Below, piece by piece: positions 14,322-25,200 of a DNA stretch of 64,000 nt; the stretch's first letter is position 1; each line of letters starts with the position of its first letter. A program made the position numbers and the translations under genes. The stretch covers positions 1 through 64,000 of the forward strand of contig JADLCX010000027.1 of NCBI GenBank assembly GCA_020846975.1, written 5' to 3'. The DNA comes from Phycisphaerales bacterium. Lineage in GTDB: Bacteria; Planctomycetota; Phycisphaerae; Phycisphaerales; UBA1924. A model generated the notes under the pieces. The model worked only from the letters and a program-made list of their open reading frames with translations, was not told where the DNA came from and ran no database searches.

Positions 14322-14927
14322 CTATTGCGGCGCGGCGGCGGGCTGCGGGGCCGCGAATCCCTGCTTCAGTTCAACCAAGTCGACGATGAAGACCACGGGC
14401 GTGTCGGGCTGGACGACGTACTCGCCCGCGGGGTTCTTGGCCCCGAGGAAGCCGAAGGCCATGTCCGCGGGGATGGTCAGTCGGCGGCGCCCCCCCACCC
14501 TCATGCCGACCAGCCCTTCCTTCATGCCGGGCATCATGCGGCTGATCGCCTGGGACTCGGGCGCGGCGGGTTCGGGCTTCTCGGCGGTCGCGATGAACTC
14601 GGTTCCGCCGACCGGCCTGGCGCGATAGTGAAAGGTCGCGACCGCGCGCGGCAAGCAGACCGCGCCGTCCCCGATCTTGAGGTCGTCGATCCTGAGCCCG
14701 CTGGGGAGTTCGGTCGTCTGCACGGCGGGCGTGTCGTAGTCGGCGGGCTGCGCGTACGGGTGCGCGCGAGGGGCGGGCGCGGGGGGGGCGACGGGCGCGG
14801 GCTGCGTCGCGGCGGGCGGGGCGACCGGGGGCGTGGCGGTCTGGCTCTCTCGCCGCTTGCTCTCGCACGCGGCGAGGAACGCGGCCGCGGCGATCAGGGA
14901 GAGTCCAAGAACGGGGCGCGTTTGCAT
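14322..14927 (-). CDS. FKBP-type peptidyl-prolyl isomerase, lipoprotein
   Basis: Starting at MQTRP (14927) the product has 201 residues, with a signal peptide and lipobox LAAC (Cys at about 22). A Pro/Ala-rich linker of about 50 residues leads to an FKBP domain. The domain includes LPSGLRIDDLKIGDG, VATFHYRARPVGGTEF, a helix, VGMRVGGRRRLTIPADMAFG and TPVVFIVDLVEL, which cover the family's usual strand order. It should catalyse prolyl cis-trans isomerisation of exported proteins while anchored in the envelope. The insert TAEKPEPAAPES is longer than in minimal FKBPs. The track start at 14996 adds residues without signal-peptide character. Confidence 0.85.
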   Translation of the reverse strand: MQTRPVLGLSLIAAAAFLAACESKRRESQTATPPVAPPAATQPAPVAPPAPAPRAHPYAQPADYDTPAVQTTELPSGLRIDDLKIGDGAVCLPRAVATFHYRARPVGGTEFIATAEKPEPAAPESQAISRMMPGMKEGLVGMRVGGRRRLTIPADMAFGFLGAKNPAGEYVVQPDTPVVFIVDLVELKQGFAAPQPAAAPQ

Positions 14928-15060
14928 GGGGGAGCAGTCCTGTGAGATCGGGGTCGGGTTTCCCATCCATCGGCCGGGTCGGTGAACGGACTTCACGATG
15001 CCACAGGCGCGGGCATCGACAAGCGGACGGGAGCGGTCGCGCCCTCCGGCGGGCCGCGAA

Positions 15061-15066
15061 TACTGT
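15061..15066 (+). promoter_or_regulatory. -10 element for pdxA
   Basis: TACTGT ends 5 nt before GTG 15072, pointing to a near-leaderless transcript and to GTG 15072 as the start rather than 14982. Confidence 0.5.
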
Positions 15067-15071
15067 TTGGC

Positions 15072-16139
15072 GTGATTGCGGGCGAATCAACCAGCGGCGA
15101 TAACCACGCTCGGCCGAGGCTCGCGGTCTCGATGGGCGATCCGCTGGGTATCGGACCCGAGATCATCGCCAAGTCGCTGGGCACGAGGGCGTGGCGTGAT
15201 GAGGCGAGCGGGCTGGTGATCTTCGGCTCGCACGATGTGCTGCGGGCGGCGGCCGAGCGCTCTGGCGCTCGACCGTTCTGGAGCGTGGTGTCGAAGGCCG
15301 ATTGGCTCGGCGGCGATGATGTCGCGGATGGAGTCGTGCTCGTTGATGAGCCGGTTGTCGGGCCGACACCGGGCGCGCCGGGCCCTTCGGAGGCTGGGGG
15401 TCGCGCCAGTTTCGCGTGGGTCGAGGGCGCGATCGCGTCGTGCCGCCTGCCTCGGCGCGACCCGCGCCGCTGCGACGCGATCGTGACCGCGCCGATCTCC
15501 AAGTCGAGCTGGCACATGGCCGGGCGTGACGAGTTCCCGGGTCACACAGAACTGCTCGCGGAGCGGTTCGGGGCCAAGCGGCACGGGATGCTGTTCGTCG
15601 GGCCGAGCCTGCGCATCATGCTGGCGACGATTCACGTACCGCTCATGCGCGTGGCCTCGCTGCTGTCGCCCGAGCGCGTGCTGGACACGATCGAGCTCTC
15701 GCACCTCGCGTGCATCGAGCTGGGGATCGCGCGACCGCGGATCGCGGTGTGCGGCCTGAACCCCCACGCGGGCGAGGGCGGGCTCTTGGGCGAGGAAGAT
15801 GAACGGCAGATCGCCCCCGCGATCGCTCGCGCGGCGGCCGCGGGGCTGGACGTCTCGGGCCCCCTCCCGGCCGACACGGTGTTCGGCGCCGCGGCGGCCC
15901 CGCCGCACGGGAAGGGGCGTTTCGATTGCGTCGTCGCCATGTACCACGATCAGGGTCTGATTCCGGCGAAGCTTGTGGATGGCATGAGGACGGTGAACGT
16001 GACCGTGGGACTCGGCGTGCCGCGCACCTCTCCCGCGCACGGGACGGCGTTCGACATCGCGGGCGCGGATCGGGCCGATGACGAGTCGATGTGGAGGGCG
16101 ATCGAGCTCGCGGCGCGGATGGCGGCGCGGCGGGAGTGA
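15072..16139 (+). CDS. pdxA: 4-hydroxythreonine-4-phosphate dehydrogenase
   Basis: PdxA oxidises 4-hydroxy-L-threonine phosphate in the DXP-dependent pyridoxal phosphate route. The N-terminal AVSMGDPLGIGPEII, TAPISKSSWHMAG, FPGHTELLAERF, the metal-ligand region NPHAGEGG and the active-site YHDQGLIPAK are all present, and the length (355 residues) is normal or slightly long. The GTG start is supported by the adjacent -10 element, though it leaves about 18 residues before the conserved domain. Cytoplasmic dimer in known members. The gene is monocistronic, ending just before a bidirectional terminator shared with the giant gene. Confidence 0.92.
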   Translation: MIAGESTSGDNHARPRLAVSMGDPLGIGPEIIAKSLGTRAWRDEASGLVIFGSHDVLRAAAERSGARPFWSVVSKADWLGGDDVADGVVLVDEPVVGPTPGAPGPSEAGGRASFAWVEGAIASCRLPRRDPRRCDAIVTAPISKSSWHMAGRDEFPGHTELLAERFGAKRHGMLFVGPSLRIMLATIHVPLMRVASLLSPERVLDTIELSHLACIELGIARPRIAVCGLNPHAGEGGLLGEEDERQIAPAIARAAAAGLDVSGPLPADTVFGAAAAPPHGKGRFDCVVAMYHDQGLIPAKLVDGMRTVNVTVGLGVPRTSPAHGTAFDIAGADRADDESMWRAIELAARMAARRE

Positions 16140-16173
16140 GCGTGCGGCGCCGGAGGCGCGCACGACAAGGAAA

Positions 16174-16205
16174 AGGGCCCGAGAACCAAACGGCTCCCGG
16201 GCCCT
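16174..16205 (-). terminator. Terminator for the giant surface protein gene, shared with pdxA
   Basis: AGGGCCCG/CGGGCCCT gives an 8-bp perfect stem. On the minus strand the hairpin runs into TTTTCC, a T-tract. It lies 38 nt beyond the minus-strand stop codon. Confidence 0.75.
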
Positions 16206-16242
16206 GCGGTGTGGGGCTTGAGAATGCTCAACGGTCCGGAGA

Positions 16243-19200
16243 TCAGGCCTTCGGGCTGAGGATCCGCTGCATGAGTTGCAGGCTGTTCTGGGTGCCGAGG
16301 AAGAAGTTGGTCTTCTCGGCGTTGTCGAACAGTCCTGAGAGGGTGCTGTTGACGTTGGTGAAGCCGTAGACGCCGCCCGGACCGGGGTTGGCGATCACGG
16401 AGTTCGAGGCCATGATCGGGACCGGGCTGGCGTTGGAGGCCACCGGGTTGGTGATGGTCAGACCGATCAGTTCTCCGACGCGACGGCCGACGGCCGCGGT
16501 GAGGCCGCGGACGAGGTTGTCAACACCGGCCTGGCTGGGGTCGTTGCCGAGCACGGCGAGCGAGGAGAGGAAGACGACGGCCTCGTCGTTCTTGTCGATG
16601 TTCAGGACATCGACGTGCTCGCTGGCGCCGAACTCGCCGTTGTTGAAGAAGGCGTTGGGCTCGGCGTTGCCGGCGATGAAGACGGTGGCAAAGTCCTGAC
16701 CCTCGAAGGCGGCCGCGTCGGCCGAGACAACGATGCTGACGTTGGCGGCGGTGAAGATGTCGTTGAGCGCGGAGACCAGCGACTGGATCACGTAGTCGTC
16801 GACATCAACGCCGTTGATCTGTCCGGCAAAGCCGAGCACGGAGGTGGTGAACGCGGTCAGGTCGGTGACCAGGCCCGAGGTCTCGAGCCAGTCGATCTGC
16901 CCGCCGTTGGTTTCGAGCAGGATGTTCTGGGTCGAGCGACGGACGTTGCCGGTGCCCTGGGTCAGGATCTCGAGCTGGTAGTCGCTGCGGACGGCGCCCT
17001 GGACATAGACCGCGTAGGCGGCGGGCACGTTGGTGGTGGTCACGCCCTGCGAGCCGGGCAGCACGATCTCCATGAAGAAGTCGCCGCTGGCGTCGTAGCC
17101 GTAGGAGTTGACGCCGTCGGTCGAAGTCACGGGGCTCTGCCCGCCGATCGGCAGGAACGCGCTGGGCGAGGCGACCAGGCGGGCATCGGAGAAGCCGGTG
17201 CCCGAGGGCGTCTCGAACAGGGCGATCTGCACATCGCCGAGCAGGTCGGACCGCGGGTTGAGGACGGCTTCGAGACCGCGGGTGATCTCCTCGCGCGGCA
17301 GGCCGATGTTGCCGCCGGTGTCGGTGAGGCGGAAGGTGATGCGGACACGCGTTCCGGGCGCGATGGGCTGGCCGTTGTTGAGCCGGAAGACGTCCGCGTC
17401 CGGCGCGATCTCGGCGGGCACACCGACGCCGCCGGGAAGGCCGATGGCGCTGCTGACCACCGTGCGGACGACATCGTCGCTGGTTCCCCAGGCGTTGTCG
17501 GCGCCGACGGTGCGGGTCGAGGTGACTTCCGCGCCGTCGTTGCCGGTCACGGTGTCGTCGGCGGTGTTGGGCCTGCCGTCGGCCCCACGGTTGAGCGTGA
17601 AGTTGAAGCGGCCGGTGGTGAAGACCGGCACATCGTCGGTGGTGCCGAACTGGCCGTCGGCGCCGGCGAACTGGATCGGGAGGGGAGCGTTGACGACCGC
17701 GGTGCCGTCGCCCGAGTCGGTGTCGCCGGCGAACCCGGTGTTGCCGTCGTCAAAGACCTGGATGGTGAACTGGTACGCACCGATCGCGCCACCCACCGGC
17801 GTGTTGTTGGGAATGTTGTTGACGTTGGAGATGTCCACGCCGTCGAAGGTCGCGGCGATGCCGATGATGTAGGTCCCGGTCACGGTCACGAGGTACTGAT
17901 CCTCGCTGGTCGCGGTCGGGTCGTCGTTGGTGGCGTTGGGCAGGCGGATGATCGCGCCGGCCTGGCCGCCCTGCGCCCCCGCGGGCGAGTTGGCCGCCAG
18001 CCCCGCGCCGGCGGCGTTGAAGATCGCGCGGACCGCGCCCTGGGCCACGCCGGTGATCTGGCCCATGCGCAGAACCTGGCCGGCGCGGAGCGAGATCCTG
18101 TACAGGTCCACATCACCGCCCGAACGGAATACATCCGAGTTGGCGTCGGGGTGGTCGCCGATCGTGCCGCGGATGAACGCGGAGGCGTTCACGTCGGGGT
18201 TGTTGTCGGAGGTGAAGTTGGAATCGAGCAGCAGGTTGAGGTCGACGGGCTGGTAGAAGTCGATGCCGGGCTGGCCGGCGGGGTTGCCGTTGACAAGCTT
18301 GTCGCCCGCATCGCCGACGACCGCATCGATGGAGAAGTCGTCGCCGGTGGTTCCGTCGAGGTTTCCGTCGAGCAGCACACCCTGGCTGGCGCCGCGGAAG
18401 ATCGCGCCCGAGAGCACGAACCGCATCAGGCCCGGGCCGGGAATGCCCGGCTGCTGGGGCAGGCTGCGGTCGGTCACGTTGCGGCTGAAGGTCACGATGC
18501 CGACGTTGCGGGTCGAGTCGTACCGGACGGTGTAGTCGGCGTTGGTGCCCTGGGCGAGGCCCACGACCGTCGCGCCGGAGTTGCGGAGTTCGACGATCGA
18601 GAGGGCCGGGCCGAAGGTGCTGGCGTCGATCGGCTGGTTGAAACTGAACTCGGCGCGGTAGACGCGGCTGTCCTCGAACACGTTGACGTCGGTGACGACG
18701 ACGGGCACGGGCAGGGCGCCGAGCTGGCGGACGGCGAAGTTGCCGCGGACCGCGATGTCGGAGTTGTTGACCAGCACGCGCCCGATCGAGCCGGTCGAGA
18801 TCACGCGGTACTGCTCGCTGTTGATGTTGGAGCCGACCGACTGGCCGGCGATCGTCACGGCGCCGATGGCGGAGCGGCCGTCGGAGGCGGTGTCGTCGGC
18901 GGTGCCGAGGAAGCCGTCGGGCCCGCGGTAGACGCCGGCCGCGATGTCGGACTCGGGGAACGAGCCGCCGATGGTGACCGGCCCGATGGTGCCGTTGGAG
19001 ACCGTGTCGGTGTTGGCGCCGTCGCCGCCGAAGGAGGCGTCGCGGCCGAGGTCAGCGCCGGAGTAGATCGCCGAGTCGCGGGAGTCGCCCACGACGTTCA
19101 GCGAGGTGATCGAGTCACGGGCGGAGATGACCGCCCCGTTGAACGACTGCGCCGTCACCGGGCCGATGTTGCCGCCCGCGCGGATGCCGCCGCCCACGAC

Positions 19201-22200
19201 GGTGGCGAGCGCGACCGAGGTGATGTTCTGATCGGAGCTGATCGTGCCGGACATCTGGCCGTTGATCTGGAGCACGCCCAGATCGAGGAACGCCGCCGAT
19301 GCCTCGCCGGTCGCGGTGCTCTGGCCGAATGGACCGCCGACGATGAAGCTGCCCACATCACGGCCCAGCGCGTGGCCGCGGTCCCAGCGGTTGACGTTGA
19401 AGGAGCCGACGTCGCCGCCCGAGCCGTAGCGCCCGGTGCTGTTGAGGCGGTTGGCCGCGAACGCACCGATGCCGCCATCGACGAACGCCTGCGAAGCGCC
19501 CATGAGCCGCGCGTTGAGCCGCAGCGACCCGAGCGAGGCGTTGTTGTTGCCCAGGACCGACAGGTCCAGGAGGTTTGCGTTGCTGTTGTTGTTGTTGTTC
19601 TTGCGGGCCTGGATGGTCAGGCTCGTGCTCGAGTTGGTGTTGTTGAGGATGACGCGGTTGAGCGACTGGTCGTAGAACACGCGGCCCGCGCCGGTGTAGA
19701 GGATCGAGCCCTTCTGACCGTTGGGCGTTGTGAAGTTGAACGCGATGCCGTTGGTCACCTGCACCGCGCCGGAGGTGATCCCGCTGTAGAGCGTCGGGTC
19801 GATCGCGCCCAGGCCGGAGCCGTTGCGGCGGATGTTGAGGCCCGAACCGCCCGACGCGGTCACCGGACCGTCGGCCCATGCCGAGCTGTTGGCCGGGCCG
19901 CGCACCGAGGTGCCGCCGATCGATGACACGCCGATCGACCGCTTGTCGTCGGTGGTGTTGTAGACGCCGTCGGCGCCCGCGTTCAGGCCCGCGGAAATCT
20001 TGATGTTCCTGTTCTTCTTGCCGTTGAGCGTGAGTTGAGAGATCGATCCCGACTGGATCGTGTCGGCCGCGCTGCCGGTCCCGCCGGCGGCGTTGTCGTC
20101 ACCCAGCCCGATCAGACCCGCGATGAACGCGGCGTTGTCGCTGTTGCCCGCGACCGAGACCTTGAGGATGGCGTCGCCGGCGGTGATGAACGAGGCCGTT
20201 CCCGAGGTGAGGTTGTCCTTGCGGATGCCGCCGCCGTTGACGGTGATGTCGCCGATGGTGCGTCCGGCGCGGATGGTGGTCTCCCAGATCGAACCCTTCT
20301 GGAGCACGATGCTGGTGATGTCCTGGCCCGCGACGATCGAGGGCCCGTCGATCGCGGCGGTCTTGTTGGTCTCGGGCGGGAGCTGGTTGCGGAAGGAATC
20401 GAACGACGTGGCGTTGCTCTTGCCGGTGGCGATACCGATCTGGCTCAGCCAGCCGCTGGCGCCGGTGAGGAGCTGGATGCTGCCGATCGAGCCGTCGGTG
20501 AAGATGCTGCCCAGCAGGTCGCCGCCGGAGATCGTGATCGTGCCGATCGAGCCGTCGAGGGCCTTGATCAACCGGCCCTGGCGGAACGAGCCCTCGGTGA
20601 TCGTGATCGTGCCGATGCCGCCGGAGAGGCTGGAGATGTTGCCGTTGAAGTCGCCCATGAAGTTCAGGGCGTTGATCGATCCGAAGGCGACGATGTCGCC
20701 GCGGCTGACCTGGTCGTTGCCCGGCTTGCTCACCGCGCGGCCGCTGGAGATCGTGCCGGTGATGCTCTGACCGACGAGGATGTCGGAGAAGATCTGGCCG
20801 ACGGCGGTCACGCCGCCGAGGTTGCCGCGCACGTCCAGGGCACGGTCGTTGAGGTCCTCGGCGCGGCCGACATTGCGGCCGACGGTGATCGTCTGCATAT
20901 CGCCGAGAATCCTCGCGTCGATGAGCAGGTCGCGCCCGGCGGAGAGCGTCCCGATCGAGCCGTCGGTGTCGGTGGTCTCGATGCGGCCGCTGATGTCGGA
21001 AGTGGTCGAGGTGACGGAGGTGATCGGGCCGGAGGCGGAGATCTCGGCGTCGATGCGCCCGTTGGCGGTGATCGTGCCGATGCGTCCGTCGGGGCCCGAG
21101 CTCAGGATCTGCAGGCCGGTCATCTCGCCGCCGGCGGTCATGACATCGACCGGGCCGGCGATGAGCAGCTGCGAGGCCCGCAGGTTGCGGCCGACGGTGA
21201 AGTTGCGCACGCGGCCGCTGACGATGCTGATCGACTTGGCGTCGGTCGTCGCCGAGATCTGGTTGATGACGTTGTCAACATTGAGGTTGAGGCGGACGAG
21301 GTTGTTGGCCGCGACGCGCCCGGTGATCGTGCCGATGACATCGACGGTGAGGTCCTCGATGTTGCCGACCGCGAGGTTGCTGGTGAGGATCGAGCCGAGG
21401 TTGTTGCTCGAACTGATGCGGTTGGCGTGGTACTCGGCCTCGTTGCCCAGGCGGGTGCTGTTGAGGTAGCGATCGGCGGTGACGAGCACGATATTCTCGC
21501 GTCCCTCGATCGTGGTCGAGTCGTAGACGCCGCCCGTGACCGACACGTTGTTGACGAAGATGCCCTTGATCTCCGACCGGAACAGGTCGGAGTTGACGGC
21601 GATGATCTGATCGACGTTGCCCGAGAAGTTGTTCTCGTCGGTCTGGCGGAGGCTGTGCCAGAAGTCGTCGATCGGGACCGACTGGATGAGCGCGCCGTCG
21701 AAGCGGCCGCCGGTGAGGCGGACCGTGCCCACGCCGTCGACCGGGCGGGCGAGGTTGACCGGGAGTTCCGTGCCCGCCTGCGTGCGCGGGTCGGTGTTGA
21801 TGTTCGCGGCGATGATCGCGCCCTGGATGACCGCGTTGGGCACGCGCACGGCCGTGACGGTGACGATGTCGTCGTTGGCGAAGATGCCGGCCGCGGCGAA
21901 GGGTGAAGGGCCCGTGCCGAGCAGGCCGTCGCCGATGTCGATGGTCACGATCACGTCGGCGTAGATGTTGCCGACGATGCCCTCGAACGCGCCGAAGGGA
22001 CGCGTGAGGTCCGAGTTGGCGATGAGGTTGATGATGTGGCCGCTGGAGACGATCACGTCGCCGACCGCGCCGCCGACGCGGACGTTCTGGATGTCGCCGT
22101 TGCGGACGACCACGCCGTTGAGCCACGGATCGACCGGCGAGCCGAGGTCCTCGAGCGGGCTGGGGCTGTCGTAGTCGCGCACGTCGATGGGCACGAACGT

Positions 22201-25200
22201 CTCGCCGGTGTCCCAGTTGTCGCCGTCGCCGCCGCCCGGGCGGTCCTGGTTGATCGCGTCGGCCGGGACGGTGAAGGGGCCGCCGATGGCGCCCGCCCCG
22301 CCGTCGCCGCCGGCGACGCCCAGGAAGGGGCCGAGCAGCGCCAGACCCGCGCCGTTGACCTCGGTGCGGCCGAGGCTGCCGGTGCCGATCGTGATGTTGC
22401 GGAGCGCGGCGGCGTCGATCGCAACGATGTCGCCGCGACCGGTGGTGTTGCTGATCGTGTCGATGACGCCCGTGACCACGTCGATCCGGCCGACGTCGAT
22501 CTCGCCGGGCCCGGAGATGAGGATCTGGCTGGTCGGCGTGTCCGCCGCGACAATGATGCGCCCGATCGACATCCGAGAGCGGGCGTCGAGGCTGGTGATG
22601 ACGAGGTTGGCGCCCGCGGCGAGGTTGACCGACATGCGGGCCACGGCCACGCCCTGCGAGCCGTCCACCGGCATGGAGCGGATCTCCATCGCCGAGGTGT
22701 TGTCGAGCGCGACGCCGCCGTTGATGACGACGGTGAACGAACCGCCCGCGTCATCAACGAACGTGTACGGCTGGTTGTAAGCCAGAGGGATGCGGAGGTT
22801 GTTGTCGCCGGCGCGCTGGATGAGGGAGAAGTCCACGAAGCGCACGTCCGACCCGACGCCGGTGCGGATCTGCGGGACGCCGCCGCGGATCTGGCCGGGG
22901 AACTCGCTGCCCGCGCCGCCGTTGAGGTTGCCGACGAGGAACTGGTCGATCGTCGAGCCCTGCGAGGTGACGATGCTGATGTTCTCGCCGATCACGTACG
23001 CGCCGACGAGGATGCTGCCGATGTTGCCGTTGCCGCCCGCCGTGCCCGAGCGGATCGAGACCACGCCCGGCCTGCGGGAGTCGGGGTCGGGGTCCTGATC
23101 AACGCCCATGCCGCCCTGGATATCGAGCACGCCGATGCGCCGCCCGGCGCGGATGTCCGCGTTGAAGACGTCACCCTGCACCACCGAGCCCTGGAAGACC
23201 GGCGAGCCGGCGGTGACCAGCGTGCCGAGGTCGCGGCCGACCAGCAGGGTCGAGCCGTCGATGTCGCCGCCGACGAAGACGTTGTAGAGGTTTCCGGGGA
23301 CACTGATCGTCGAGGCGCCCCACTGGTAGACCTCATCGACGGTCGCGCCGGTGTTGATGACCGCCGAGGCGGGCGCCTCCATCGCCATGCCATCGATGAA
23401 GCCCGTGCCCATGCGCAGCGAGCCGAGGTTGCCGGCGTTGACCGTGAGCACGAGGTTGGCGTTGCCCGCGCCCGAGCGGATCGCGCCCGCCGTCGTCGGC
23501 GCCATGCCGGAGATCAGCAGGTCGTACGCGGCGTTCACGCCCTCGCCGCCGTCCGGACCGGCGTTCAGCACGAGGTAGTACACGTCGGAATGGTCAGGCC
23601 GGAAACGCAGCACCGGCGACTGGCCGGCGTTGCCCCCCGGACCGCGGCCCGCGCCGCCGCCGTCGAAGGCCGCCACGACGATGCCGCGACGATCGACGAT
23701 GCGCACGTAGTCGAGGGTGGCGTTCTGGCCCACGCCCGGCGCGGCCTGAATGACCACCTCGCGTGAACTGTCGGTGGCGAAGGCGAAGACGTCGGAGGCG
23801 TCCTCGGTCTGGCTCACGGGGTCCTGGGCACCGAGGAAGCCCCGCACGCGCACGGCGGTGCCGTTGTAGCCGATGTACTCGGACGAGGCAAGCCCGTCGT
23901 TGCGGAAGTACCCCGAGCCGAAGTAGGCCGCCTGGCCGAGGCTGGTCTGGCGGTTGTTCCAGTTCTCCGAGCCGCCGACCGTGACGTTGAGGGTCGCGCG
24001 CGGACCGTCCTGCGCCGCGGGGTCGATCCCGTAGATCACCTCGCGCTCGAAATAGTCGATGAACGAGATCGCCGGGCGGGCCGGGTTGTTGATGTCGGCA
24101 AGGACCTGCACGTTCATCGCGTTGCGGCCGCCGACGGCCATCTCGCGGATCGTGCGGCCGATGGTGAGCAGCGAGCCGAGACGGACGCTCGAGCTCCCGT
24201 CATCGGACTCCCACTGGCCCGCGTCGGATGCGACGATGAACTCGCCCACATCGCCCTGCACGCTCACCGAACCGGGCTGGTTGACAACGTTGTAGCGGGC
24301 CAGCGAACCCTCGAACCGGCTGGAGCCGTGCACAATCCCGTGCACCGAGACCGAGCCGAACGATGTGCCGTTGACGAAAATGCCCTGATCGGAGCGCAGG
24401 AACGTGTCGTTCCCGCCGCCGTTGGGATCGCCGAGGTACGCCTCGGGGCTGGACCGGTCGCGCACGAACGGTGAGCCGATGATGACCGACCCGGATGCAG
24501 GCGCCAGGCCGATGACCATCGGCGGCTGCGTGTTGGTCGTGTCGTAGCCGAAGCCCGCCATCTCGAAGTCATCGCCGATCCCAAACGGGTCCATCGGCAG
24601 CTCGAAGACGCCCATGTCATCGACCGTGCCGCCGACGATGGAGATCGATGACTGAGCGTTCGCGCCGGTGATCACCACCGCGCCGAAACCGTCGTTGAAG
24701 TCCGGGACGCCGTCGCCGTTGCGATCGACTCGCGGTGTGCCGTTGCCGCCCATCGGCGCGGCCAGGTCGAGCGTCTGGCGCATGTCGCCGCCGTAGAGAT
24801 CCAGGAACGTCGCGGTCGCGCCCGCCGGACCGACGAACGTCACCGTCGCGGCGAAGACCCGGCTCTCGACGAACTCCTTGAACCGCGTGCTCGGGAAGGT
24901 CGTCGCGATGTCGTCGATGATGAACGCGTCGGCGTACGCCGAGGTGTCGTTCTGGTTCGCCGAGGAGAATCGGAACGAGTCGAAGCCCGGGCCGTTGCCG
25001 GTCCCGATCGGGATGTTGAACGCCACATCGCCGAGCCCGTTGAGCACGGTCCCGAACCCGGCCAACTGGGCGCCGAGCAGCGTGCGGACCACCACGCCAT
25101 CAAGCAGCAACTCGACCCGCGTGCCGTCCAGCGTGGTCTTGATCCCATCCCCGTCTGAATCGAACACGCCCGCCTGACCCGGTCCGGCGCGGACCGTGAA

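Noticed and set aside
16615-23766. Long plus-strand ORFs (1103, 623 and 576 codons) antisense to the giant surface protein
   Set aside because: They lack ribosome sites and recognisable families, are extremely rich in Arg, Gly, Asp, Val and Ala, and mirror the codon bias of the real minus-strand gene.
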